From an uncultured Granulosicoccus sp. (GTDB taxonomy: Bacteria; Pseudomonadota; Gammaproteobacteria; Granulosicoccales; Granulosicoccaceae): a DNA stretch of 64,000 bases. Below the pieces are notes generated by a model. It saw only the letters and a list, made by a program, of their open reading frames with translations. It had not been told where the DNA came from and did not search any database. Position numbers and translations under genes: made by a program. Below, piece by piece: positions 9,056 through 16,924 of the stretch. Positions within the stretch are counted from its first letter, which is position 1, and every line of letters starts with the position of its first letter. The stretch spans positions 62,001 to 126,000 of the forward strand of contig CALDSR010000013.1 of the NCBI GenBank assembly GCA_937924505.1, in the 5' to 3' direction.

Positions 9056-10285
9056 TCAGAACGGCGAAGGTTGTAATTGAACAGTGCCCATATAACTTGG
9101 AAATTCAAAGGTTCTGTCAATATTGATGTTCTGCCGGGACTCATGAAACCAGCCCCACTTGGCGTCGCGTAGCCCACCATCAATGTCATCGTTGTATTGG
9201 ATTTCAAAACCAAAGGCTTGCGTAGGATCAATCTGAAAATCTTCCATTCGTAATCGAACTTCCCAGATATGGCGATCAGTCGGACAGACACAAGTGGCAA
9301 ACTCGATCGACCCGGCGTTTGTCGGTAACGGCGCTGAATTCACGCCGGCTTCGAGAATCTCGCCGGTCTCACCGGACGCATTCGGCCGACCATCGTCAGT
9401 CGAGGCCAACAGTGGTATCAGCATGTGATAGTCATTGGAATCATAGGAACTGCCCTTGCTGTTGTCCGCATCAATGAAGATATCAATCGTATCGTCGTTG
9501 TAGACTTCGAAAGAATCTCCAAACGGTGTGTGCGTGGCAGGCCCATCAGTGAGAATGACAAGGTACAGGAACTCATCGTCATGCATGCCACCCCAGACAT
9601 AATCAGGCTGTCCATCGAGCTGGGTTGCACCAAGGTCAATCATCAAGTTGTCAATTTTCAGTAGCTCGCCACTGAGATCTCTGAATGTTGCCAAGGTATT
9701 CCACTCAGGATCATAGCTCCCGTCAATTTCGATCAGCGACGCATTGGCAGGTGTTATCACATTGATCTCAACAAGCGGTGCGTCCTGACCCGGACTATTG
9801 GGATCAAAAGGATTGGAATTGCCAATTCTTTCAGCCAGGTTATTGAAGCCATCAACGTCATCATCAAAGCTCGATACTTCGTAGTCGGACTCTGCAATAA
9901 CAAGACTCTCGTCCTCACTGATATTCACGAACGACTCACTATAGGACGCCAGCATCAATTCACGAGTATCAATCGACTCTACCCATTCGATGGTCAAGGT
10001 GACATTGCTATTCTGCGGTACATCAACCGAACCGCTCCAGGTTTCACCATTGGAAGTCAATATGAACGGTTCATCGATACCTGTAACAGAGACCCGCGCT
10101 TCAAGATTGTTTTCATCCACCGCACGCGTCTGCAAGAATCCCGGCGGTGCCACCACCATGCTACCGTCACCAAATTCAAGCTCTGTACTACCTGGCTGAC
10201 AACCCGAAATGGGTAATAGGCAAGCGAGTAAAGCCACAGAGCAACACCGGCTGGCAACTGAAAGATTTTGTGTAGCTTTTGTCAT
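9056..10285 (-). CDS. CBM9-like carbohydrate-binding lipoprotein
   Basis: A 409-residue protein starting at MTKATQNLSV, one base after the stop of the upstream gene. Lipobox ISGC (Cys29) predicts a lipoprotein. A beta-sandwich-like region follows, then an Asp-rich thrombospondin-3-type calcium linker (DDDVDGFNNLAERIGNSNP). The C-terminal ~220 residues resemble carbohydrate-binding module family 9, seen in DGSYDPEW, the DTIDIFIDADNSKGSSYD strand and a late WEVRLRMEDF. CBM9 binds ends of xylan, cellulose or soluble sugars, or occurs in DOMON-like redox proteins. No catalytic domain is visible, so it is probably a cell-surface glycan-binding protein feeding the GPH symporter downstream. Confidence 0.78.
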   Translation of the reverse strand: MTKATQNLSVASRCCSVALLACLLPISGCQPGSTELEFGDGSMVVAPPGFLQTRAVDENNLEARVSVTGIDEPFILTSNGETWSGSVDVPQNSNVTLTIEWVESIDTRELMLASYSESFVNISEDESLVIAESDYEVSSFDDDVDGFNNLAERIGNSNPFDPNSPGQDAPLVEINVITPANASLIEIDGSYDPEWNTLATFRDLSGELLKIDNLMIDLGATQLDGQPDYVWGGMHDDEFLYLVILTDGPATHTPFGDSFEVYNDDTIDIFIDADNSKGSSYDSNDYHMLIPLLASTDDGRPNASGETGEILEAGVNSAPLPTNAGSIEFATCVCPTDRHIWEVRLRMEDFQIDPTQAFGFEIQYNDDIDGGLRDAKWGWFHESRQNINIDRTFEFPSYMGTVQLQPSPF

Positions 10286-10286
10286 G

Positions 10287-10994
10287 TCAGAATGGCCGAG
10301 CGGTTGAAATAGTGACCGTACAAAGACCACCTGTGCAGGTATCGCCGGACGGTGGACCCGAACCAGAGCCACCCGATGCCGCCGCAGCGACAAGCCCGAG
10401 CAACAACACACCGCCAACCACATAGAGCACTTTTCGAGAATTCGAAATTGCAGGTTTCGTTGTCACCTGAGATTCTGTAGCAGGCGTTTCAAGAACATCA
10501 CCTGGAATGATCTTGCGCACCAACGGGCTGAAGGCGTAGCCATGCACGGTTCGATTGCCGCTCTTGTCTTTCGCCTGAATGTAATACTCCATATCCATGG
10601 GAGTTGCAGGATCGGTTGCGATCTGGGCTATCCAGGTCGATGAGAACGACACCCGATCCATCAGCGTTCGGGTATAACGTGATTCGCCTTTGAATCGATA
10701 GAAAAGTTGGACCAGATCGAGTTCCTGATCATCCACGACGGTCGCGACAAAGGTTTGCCGAATGTCCGCATCACTTTCCCGCACAGGCTCGTGCTCGATC
10801 AATGGTGGCTCTACATCGATGTCCGATTGGGCGAGTTGCCACGAACCTTCATAAGATTGCGCACCCACACCAGCGCCTGCTGCCTGACCCAACGTAAGAG
10901 TCTGTGCAAACGATACACGCGTGGCAGCCGCGAGCTCCGCAACAGCGAAGATCAGAATAATAAATAACCTGAATGGCACATTCCGCTTTGACAC
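10287..10994 (-). CDS. exported protein with Ig/Fn3-like domain and C-terminal membrane anchor
   Basis: 235 residues: a signal peptide (~1-30, ending VSFAQ), then an all-beta domain (~60-165) of the type seen in bacterial surface proteins, with VVDDQELDLVQLFYRF and EYYIQAKDKSGN strands. A transmembrane segment VLYVVGGVLLLGLVAAAA (~187-204) and a short Gly/Ser/Cys-rich tail follow. It is the first gene of a minus-strand operon with the CBM9 lipoprotein and GPH symporter. Probably an envelope protein that presents or scaffolds its partner; no enzyme motif. The specific family was not identified. Confidence 0.7.
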   Translation of the reverse strand: MSKRNVPFRLFIILIFAVAELAAATRVSFAQTLTLGQAAGAGVGAQSYEGSWQLAQSDIDVEPPLIEHEPVRESDADIRQTFVATVVDDQELDLVQLFYRFKGESRYTRTLMDRVSFSSTWIAQIATDPATPMDMEYYIQAKDKSGNRTVHGYAFSPLVRKIIPGDVLETPATESQVTTKPAISNSRKVLYVVGGVLLLGLVAAAASGGSGSGPPSGDTCTGGLCTVTISTARPF

Positions 10995-11014
10995 TCAGCC
11001 TAAGACTCCTATCG

Positions 11015-11045
11015 CTTTACCGCCACGGTATTCTGATCGGTAAAG
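11015..11045. promoter_or_regulatory. inverted repeat CTTTACCG...CGGTAAAG
   Basis: Perfect 8-bp arms at 11015-11022 and 11038-11045 lie in the divergent spacer between the Ig-like operon and the EndoU gene. The related half-site CGGTAT sits inside the loop. A regulator-binding site or RNA hairpin are both possible. Confidence 0.45.
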
Positions 11046-11074
11046 CACATCAAATACGATCCTCTCGCGGACTT

Positions 11075-11086
11075 GGTAATATTACC
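11075..11086. promoter_or_regulatory. 12-bp palindrome GGTAATATTACC
   Basis: A perfect palindrome 24 bp before the EndoU start. It shares the GGTAA/TTACC core with the inverted repeat 30 bp upstream, so both could be sites for one dimeric regulator. Confidence 0.4.
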
Positions 11087-11109
11087 GGAACGCACCAGGA
11101 CCTGTAACC

Positions 11110-11709
11110 ATGAAAAAATACAAGCGCTACATCCCTATTATCGCCGCCATTTTGATTGCACTGGGCGTTGGTGGCGAAGGGAAGATCAAGGACATCCTCC
11201 AGTCCTTGGCGAACGGCGGCTCTGGGAGCAGCATCAGCGCTTCGTCTGACCGTGACAGTAACAGAACCACCGCCTCAGGATCTCACAATGCCCCCGGATA
11301 TTCACAATGGTCCACAACAACCGACCCAAATATCAACTTGTGGCACATTTTCGAAGGTGAAATCAACCGCAAGGGCAAACCCACCGGTTTCCACTCACGA
11401 CCGGGTGGTCAGGACCCATCTGGCGCCAAAGTCCTGTCCGTCAGGGACAAACCCAACCGCCACGGTGTCTATACCGCCCAGATCGCTGTGCGAGACGGTG
11501 ACCAATGGAAAGAGAAATTCTCAAGCTTTTTCCCCGATTCACTCTCACGTGACGAGGTCCTGAACGCGATCGTCAACGCCTACTCGAATAGCTCAAATCC
11601 CAATGCGCAGCCATTTGAAGGTCCATCCGGGCTCGGGTTCCAGATTCAGGGTTATACAACCGGTCGCGGTGGAATCAACACGGCATTCCCGATTTTCGTC
11701 CGGAATTAG
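11110..11709 (+). CDS. exported EndoU-type nuclease domain protein
   Basis: 199 residues. A basic N-terminus and hydrophobic segment (7-21) form a signal peptide or anchor without an obvious cleavage site, then a Ser/Gly-rich linker (~36-70). The C-terminal ~125 residues match the bacterial EndoU fold known from contact-dependent toxins: HIFEGEI with His79, FHSRPGG with His95, a KEKFSSFFP segment (Lys134/Lys136) and a final GYTTGRGGINTAFPIF. In the family two His and one Lys cut RNA, leaving 2',3'-cyclic phosphates. Unlike polymorphic toxins it has no long delivery domain, and neither neighbour looks like an immunity protein. It may be a secreted or periplasmic RNase. ATG start with ACCAGGACC upstream. 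Domain assignment is by motif memory only. Confidence 0.7.
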   Translation: MKKYKRYIPIIAAILIALGVGGEGKIKDILQSLANGGSGSSISASSDRDSNRTTASGSHNAPGYSQWSTTTDPNINLWHIFEGEINRKGKPTGFHSRPGGQDPSGAKVLSVRDKPNRHGVYTAQIAVRDGDQWKEKFSSFFPDSLSRDEVLNAIVNAYSNSSNPNAQPFEGPSGLGFQIQGYTTGRGGINTAFPIFVRN

Positions 11710-11774
11710 CCAGATAAACAGCTGACAACCGGGAGATTTTGCTTTAACGGCACGGATGTCGCTATTCCGACAGA

Positions 11775-13568
11775 GTGAAACCGATCTCTGTCATCCGGCT
11801 TCTGGCCGCCTCATTGCTGATCACTGGCGCGTCCGTGACGTTCGCCCAAAGCAATATTGCGCCTGCAATACAGGCTGCAAACCCGGCTATCGATGAACAA
11901 AGTAATACCAACACCGACAAGAAAACGGCAGCAGACTCGCCGCAGCCCGCCGCCTCCGAACAAGCACAGGCTGAGCTCAGTGATACGCAAGAACGTCTGC
12001 AGCTTATTCAGAATGTCCTGACCAACAAATTAGCCGAGCGGAGCCGTCTCGGCGAAGAAATTGAAGCGGCCAACGAACAGGACAAGATCGATCTGCGCGT
12101 ACAGGCGGATAATGTCAGTGATGATATCAAGCAGCTGCGCCGGACCCTGGAATCAGTGGCTACCGGCGGCGTTGATATCAGCCTGTTTGTGCAAGAACAG
12201 GCACCTGAAGAGAGCGACTGGCGCGAAGACATCACCTTGATCGCCCGACCGGTTATCGACAGTTTAAAAGAACTCACCGACAAACCTCGCAAGCTCAAGG
12301 CACTCAACGATGAAGTCGCGTTGCGCCAAGAGGAACTCGCGATCGCCGAAGAAGCCTTGCAAAATTTGCAACCGACAGCTGAATTCAATACCGATGGCGA
12401 TCTCGATAACTCACTTGACTCATTGCTGCGCACCTGGACCAGTCGACGTGATGATGCAGCGAATGCAATCGATATCGCCAACTTTCAGATCAACGACTTG
12501 CAAGGCGACAAACCGATCTTTGAAACTATTGCCGATGCTCTGCTGACATTCGTTAAAGGCCGCGGACTGACCATTGCGATCGCCATAGCGGCGGCACTCG
12601 GTGTCTTTTTTGCTGTACGGTTTCTGTTGAAAGGCTATCGTGCGGCTCTGGTCAACAAAAACCAGGCAGAAAGCCGGACGCGCTATCGTCTTGCCGAATA
12701 CAGTGTGCACGCGTTGACTTTCGTCCTCATTCTGATCGCCGTGTTCGTGGTTTTCTACGAAAGAGGTGATGTGTTGCTGCTTGGTCTGTTGATTCTTTTG
12801 ATGGTTGGACTTGCGCTCGGCATACGCCAGCTGTTGCCACGTTATGTATCCGAAGCACGCCTGTTATTGAATATCGGGGCGATGCGCGAAGCAGAGCGTG
12901 TTTTATACCGTGGACTTCCATGGCGGGTAGAATCGATCAATATGTATACCGTGCTCAGAAATCCTGAATTGCATGGCGTTCTTCGTATACCGCTTGCCGA
13001 GTTTCATGGTGTCAGCTCTCGGCCGGCAGACAAAGACAGCTGGTTTCCGACATCGCGTGGCGATATCATCTTGTTAAACGATGATGATTTGTTTGAAATC
13101 ATTGACCAAAATCCGGATACGGTTGAACTGCGTGAACGTGGTGGTCAGGTCAGATCGATCCCGACAGTCGAGTTCTACAACACAAACATGATCAATCTGA
13201 CACGCAGTGGCACGTTTGGCGTCGTCAACACATTCGGTATCGACTACGGACACCAAAAAATCAGTACCAGCGATGTCCCGAAAATTCTCAGAAATTCAGT
13301 TCGCGAAGCCCTTGCGCACAGCGATCTTGCCGACTTCGTCAAGGACATCCAGGTCGAGCTGAAAGCCGCCGGTTCCTCATCGCTTGACTACTGGATCTTT
13401 GTCACCATGGACAGCAAGGCAGCAAAATCCTATTTGCGGATTCAGCGCGCGGTTCAAAGTGCTTGTGTTGATGTCTGCACGACCCAACACTGGACGATTC
13501 CATTTCCACACATATCGTTGGTGCAGAAGCCGAATTCCTTATCCGTGGCGCAGAAGCAGGACCCCTAA
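11775..13568 (+). CDS. MscS-family mechanosensitive ion channel with periplasmic coiled coil
   Basis: 597 residues from GTG. A signal peptide (~1-25, ending TFAQ), an extended helical region (~60-240) rich in Gln/Glu/Arg, and three hydrophobic segments (~263-286, 309-328, 331-352) precede the MscS pore-lining and cytoplasmic beta domains (~355-480) and an alpha/beta end domain. The layout resembles larger MscS relatives such as MscK/YnaI-type proteins with periplasmic extensions. The role is osmotic downshock release or ion gating in the inner membrane. It lies 65 bp behind the EndoU gene on the same strand. Family confident, gating properties unknown. Confidence 0.85.
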   Translation: MKPISVIRLLAASLLITGASVTFAQSNIAPAIQAANPAIDEQSNTNTDKKTAADSPQPAASEQAQAELSDTQERLQLIQNVLTNKLAERSRLGEEIEAANEQDKIDLRVQADNVSDDIKQLRRTLESVATGGVDISLFVQEQAPEESDWREDITLIARPVIDSLKELTDKPRKLKALNDEVALRQEELAIAEEALQNLQPTAEFNTDGDLDNSLDSLLRTWTSRRDDAANAIDIANFQINDLQGDKPIFETIADALLTFVKGRGLTIAIAIAAALGVFFAVRFLLKGYRAALVNKNQAESRTRYRLAEYSVHALTFVLILIAVFVVFYERGDVLLLGLLILLMVGLALGIRQLLPRYVSEARLLLNIGAMREAERVLYRGLPWRVESINMYTVLRNPELHGVLRIPLAEFHGVSSRPADKDSWFPTSRGDIILLNDDDLFEIIDQNPDTVELRERGGQVRSIPTVEFYNTNMINLTRSGTFGVVNTFGIDYGHQKISTSDVPKILRNSVREALAHSDLADFVKDIQVELKAAGSSSLDYWIFVTMDSKAAKSYLRIQRAVQSACVDVCTTQHWTIPFPHISLVQKPNSLSVAQKQDP

Positions 13569-13731
13569 GCCCGGTCACCTGAGTCACATTCTGGCAACGA
13601 CTAGCCTAAAGACTAAAATCGACCGCTGGCCCACCGGGTATTTGGCGTATATCCTCACTATTGCGCAAAATAAAGCTTGCACCAATAGTCGAATGGGAAT
13701 ATGGTCCCAAATTATAGCTAAGGAGATAGCC

Positions 13732-15426
13732 ATGATTCGAGCATTTGTCGCCACCGCGACGGTACTGCTAGCCACAACGCTAACCACCGCATCCATGCCA
13801 GTGCAGGCCTGTGGCGGGTTCTTTTGCCAGACCACTCCGATCAATCAGGCCGGCGAGCAAATCGTATTCCGCCAGGAAGGCAACGACATCACCGCCATGG
13901 TGCGCATCCTGTACTCAGGCAACGCAGAAGAATTCAGTTGGGTCGTCCCGGTGCCCAGCACGCCGGAGATTTCGCTCGGTTCAGATCTCACATTTTCTCA
14001 ACTCGAATTTGCCACCCGCCCCCAATTCTTTCTTGAACGTCGTGGCGAGCAATGCGAACCGTTCGGACCTGTTTTTAGCGGTACAACCGACGGTGGCAGC
14101 GCTCCAGGAATTGATGAAGACGACAACGACGGCGTCATTATTGAACAAGAGTTAACTGTCGGGCCTTTTGATATCGATATTGTCAGTAGTGACAACCCCG
14201 ACGATCTCGCCATCTGGTTGCAAGACAATGGTTATGAACTGACAGACCGCGGCGCTGAATTGCTCGCACCGTACATCACGGACGGTATGAAGTTTGTCGC
14301 TGTCAAACTACTCAATGGCGAAGATACCGGCGCCATTCAACCGCTGCTGATGAAGTACACCAGCGACAAGCCGGTTATCCCGATAAGACTGACCGCAGTT
14401 GCAGCAATGCCGGATATGGGGGTGCTTGCCTGGATCGTCGCCGACGCACGCGCGATACCTGAAAATTATGAACACGTAACGCCTAATTACACTCGACTCA
14501 ATTGGTATACGGGCAGCACTAATGCGTACGCCAGTTACCAGACACTGATCACTGATGCGATGAATGAAACCGCTGAAGGCCAAGGGTTTGCAACCGACTA
14601 TGCAGGTGAAATAAGCGATGAGATTGCATCCCAACTATCAACAACAGAAGCAGTTGACTCGGCACTAGCTGATCTCGACACTCTTAGCGATGCCGAATTT
14701 ATTAGAACAAGTTCATTCACTGTTTTTGGCAACAACTTCAGCGGCAGACTAGCAGTGTTACAACGAGAGCTGCCAGTCGAGGATAGCTCTGACTTATCAG
14801 TCTATTTTGATACAGCAGCGTTACAGTTTCTGTATACACCAGAGCAACTTCAAGCCGCACGCATCGCCCTGCGAGACTTTATCGTCACCCGAGAAATTGA
14901 ACCCCTTCGTAATGCAACCGCCCTGCTACCACAAGGCGCTTACATGACCCGCTTGTTCACAACACTGTCTGCTGAGGAGATGACAAGAGATCCCAGCTTC
15001 AGCTACAACAACGCCATGCCCGATCAGCCGATAGAGCGCAATGCATTGCTCGAATCAACCTGCGGAGAAAATGGTACTGAGTGGACACTGACTCTCGGTG
15101 AAGGCACCGACCGCGAAGGTGAAGTCGTTGTCGCGGCTAATCAACCAATACCGTTCAATGCAGCACCTGCAGGTGTCAGCACACAGCCCGCCGCTTTTTT
15201 ACGTGAACGCACTTCTGACGACGCAGCACCTGAACTGCTGTTCAAGGCTGAGCCCGGTGTGTTGGAAATCGCCGCTGATGGCAGTGTAAGCAATACAGGT
15301 ACTATTATTTCAGATGACGATGACGACGACGGCTTTCTCGGTTCGTCAGGACCCGTACTGTTGCTACTGGCGTCGGGGTTTTTAGCACTTAGACGACACA
15401 AAAAACTAGAGGCAACGCAGTTATAA
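13732..15426 (+). CDS. DUF2330 exported protein with C-terminal anchor
   Basis: 564 residues from ATG 13732, preceded by a good Shine-Dalgarno AAGGAG. An upstream in-frame extension is rejected because it overlaps the channel gene and lacks a signal. The signal peptide ends near PVQA. The mature N-terminus CGGFFCQTTPINQAGEQIVF is the DUF2330 signature. The C-terminus is an Asp-rich linker (DDDDDDG), GSSGP, a hydrophobic helix and a basic RRHKK end, as in C-terminal sorting signals of the GlyGly-CTERM/rhombosortase kind. Probably anchored in the envelope; the biochemical role of DUF2330 is unknown. No cognate sorting protease is in the window. Confidence 0.83.
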   Translation: MIRAFVATATVLLATTLTTASMPVQACGGFFCQTTPINQAGEQIVFRQEGNDITAMVRILYSGNAEEFSWVVPVPSTPEISLGSDLTFSQLEFATRPQFFLERRGEQCEPFGPVFSGTTDGGSAPGIDEDDNDGVIIEQELTVGPFDIDIVSSDNPDDLAIWLQDNGYELTDRGAELLAPYITDGMKFVAVKLLNGEDTGAIQPLLMKYTSDKPVIPIRLTAVAAMPDMGVLAWIVADARAIPENYEHVTPNYTRLNWYTGSTNAYASYQTLITDAMNETAEGQGFATDYAGEISDEIASQLSTTEAVDSALADLDTLSDAEFIRTSSFTVFGNNFSGRLAVLQRELPVEDSSDLSVYFDTAALQFLYTPEQLQAARIALRDFIVTREIEPLRNATALLPQGAYMTRLFTTLSAEEMTRDPSFSYNNAMPDQPIERNALLESTCGENGTEWTLTLGEGTDREGEVVVAANQPIPFNAAPAGVSTQPAAFLRERTSDDAAPELLFKAEPGVLEIAADGSVSNTGTIISDDDDDDGFLGSSGPVLLLLASGFLALRRHKKLEATQL

Positions 15427-15437
15427 GGTCCGCTAAC

Positions 15438-15477
15438 GGCAGTTAAAGGCAGTTAAAGGCAGTTAAAGGCAGTTAAA
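15438..15477. repeat. four tandem copies of GGCAGTTAAA
   Basis: A perfect 10-bp unit repeated four times between the DUF2330 stop and the DUF72 stop. The last copy includes the DUF72 stop codon (minus strand). Likely a replication-slippage microsatellite. Confidence 0.95.
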
Positions 15478-16402
15478 GCAATGAACCTTGCTGCGGCACC
15501 GGCCAAGCGGGCAAGTCTGGCAGCTCAGGTGTCGCAGTCGCGTTTTTGGTGTTTCCCGCATTCGTTGCGTTCGTTGTATTCGTTGTATTCGTTGCGTTCG
15601 TTACATTCATTGCGTTCCGCCATGCCGTTTGCAATGCGCGATGAAAACTCAAGGCAAACGGTGGGCAGTGTTGATTGTTGGGACAGTGAATGAACATATA
15701 GACATCGTATCCCTGTCTCATCATGGTTACGGTCCGATCGACCCACTCATTCATCCAGCGTGGATTACTCACACCATCCGGGTGCAATATCAATCGGACA
15801 AAAGCCAGATCGTTGTAGATAGTATCCAACACAGCCACATCCGGTTTCTCATGGACCGCTTTCTGAATATCCGGATGTGACAAATCGCCTTGATACAAGG
15901 CGCGCGAGTCCAACATCACGCGGCCAAACCGATATTGATTCAGAACAGGTTCAAGTAATGTCGGGTCCTGAAAAAAAATGGGATGCCGCACCTCGATAAC
16001 ACACTCCCCGACACTCGCCAAAATCTCGAACACCGGTGCAAATCGGTCAATATGCTGCGCACCCGCCCATGCGGGAAACTGCACGAGAAAAGGGCCGAGA
16101 CAAGGCTTAAGTGGCTCAATAGCAGCGAGAAACCGATCAAGATCAGCGATGTTGAAGCGTCGCTCATGAGTCACGCTTTGCGGCAGTTTGAAAGAAAACC
16201 GAAAATCCTTGCCTTCAAGTGCCTGCAGCCACCCATCAACCGTTGCCACATCCGGCGTACCGTAGAAGGTTGTATTCCCTTCAACACAATTGAACACCTC
16301 AGCGTAGCTTGCCAGTGGTGACGGTTGCGATTCAAAGTAGCTGCCTTGCCAGCCAGGAAAAGCCCAAGCTGGCAAACCAAGTCGATAAGGAAGATTGCTC
16401 AT
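15473..16402 (-). CDS. DUF72 (YecE-like) TIM-barrel protein
   Basis: 309 residues. The start MSNLPYRLGLPAWAFPGWQG and the segments FNCVEGNTTFYGTP and FKLPQSVTHERRF are hallmarks of DUF72, a TIM-barrel family of unknown function. After about residue 262 an Asn/Thr-rich run encoded by six 9-bp repeats (NATNTTNTTNATNAGNT) precedes a Pro/Leu tail, a species- or strain-variable addition. The last bases of the gene lie inside a second, 10-bp repeat. No active site can be assigned. It is divergent from the small methyltransferase gene by about 70 bp. Confidence 0.88.
   Translation of the reverse strand: MSNLPYRLGLPAWAFPGWQGSYFESQPSPLASYAEVFNCVEGNTTFYGTPDVATVDGWLQALEGKDFRFSFKLPQSVTHERRFNIADLDRFLAAIEPLKPCLGPFLVQFPAWAGAQHIDRFAPVFEILASVGECVIEVRHPIFFQDPTLLEPVLNQYRFGRVMLDSRALYQGDLSHPDIQKAVHEKPDVAVLDTIYNDLAFVRLILHPDGVSNPRWMNEWVDRTVTMMRQGYDVYMFIHCPNNQHCPPFALSFHRALQTAWRNAMNVTNATNTTNTTNATNAGNTKNATATPELPDLPAWPVPQQGSLL
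15561..15617. repeat. six tandem 9-bp repeats TTCGTTGNN in the DUF72 gene
   Basis: The copies TTCGTTGCG/TTCGTTGTA/TTCGTTACA/TTCATTGCG keep the reading frame and encode the Asn-Ala/Thr-Thr tract. They would change length in multiples of three residues. Confidence 0.95.
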
Positions 16403-16475
16403 GCGATGCGAATGAGGAACAGTCAGCCGAGTCTGCCATAATTGGAAAACTTACGTCTTTGATGAGCCATCAGTC

Positions 16476-16922
16476 ATGCATCCGATGTCAATGAGCCTGG
16501 TTGTCTCTCAGATCATGTTGATCTGGTTGATGATCACACCCGCAAGTGCACTGTGGCCACACAATGTTGCCAGTATGACGGGCTTTATGTTTCTGTTGGC
16601 CGGTTTGGTTCTGGCACTGTGGGCCTTCGTCAGCATGCGTCGATCAAATTTCAGCGTCATGCCAGAACCCGTGTCCGGTGGCGAGCTTGTCGAACGTGGC
16701 CCTTATCGCATGATACGCCACCCGATGTACGCCGCCATCATTATCGCAAGCGTTGGCGCCCTGATTTCTCACGGCGGCTGGATCAAACTCCTGTACCTGT
16801 GCGTGTTGTGCGCCGTGCTCTGGATCAAACTCAAACGCGAAGAACAGTTGCTGTCGATGGTGTACTCAGGCTATCCAGAATATCAACAACGTACTCACGC
16901 ACTCATACCCGGCGTTCTGTAG
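16476..16922 (+). CDS. isoprenylcysteine carboxyl methyltransferase (ICMT/PEMT)-like membrane protein
   Basis: 148 residues with four hydrophobic segments and the ICMT/PEMT signature GPYRMIRHPMYAA (~83-95), then a late REEQLL and YPEYQQRTHALIPGV end. This is the 'methyltransferase family protein' type, thought to use S-adenosylmethionine in the membrane, but substrates in bacteria are mostly unknown. Starts at 16476, 16485 or 16491 are possible. The stop is two bases from the stop of the convergent DUF222/HNH gene, with no terminator between them. Confidence 0.85.
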   Translation: MHPMSMSLVVSQIMLIWLMITPASALWPHNVASMTGFMFLLAGLVLALWAFVSMRRSNFSVMPEPVSGGELVERGPYRMIRHPMYAAIIIASVGALISHGGWIKLLYLCVLCAVLWIKLKREEQLLSMVYSGYPEYQQRTHALIPGVL

Positions 16923-16924
16923 TT

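Noticed and set aside
13384..13731. Upstream extension of the DUF2330 frame
   Set aside because: It overlaps the MscS gene and would put the clear signal peptide and Shine-Dalgarno in the middle of the protein.
15438..15620. Tandem repeats as a CRISPR array
   Set aside because: Units are 9-10 bp without spacers and no cas gene is near.
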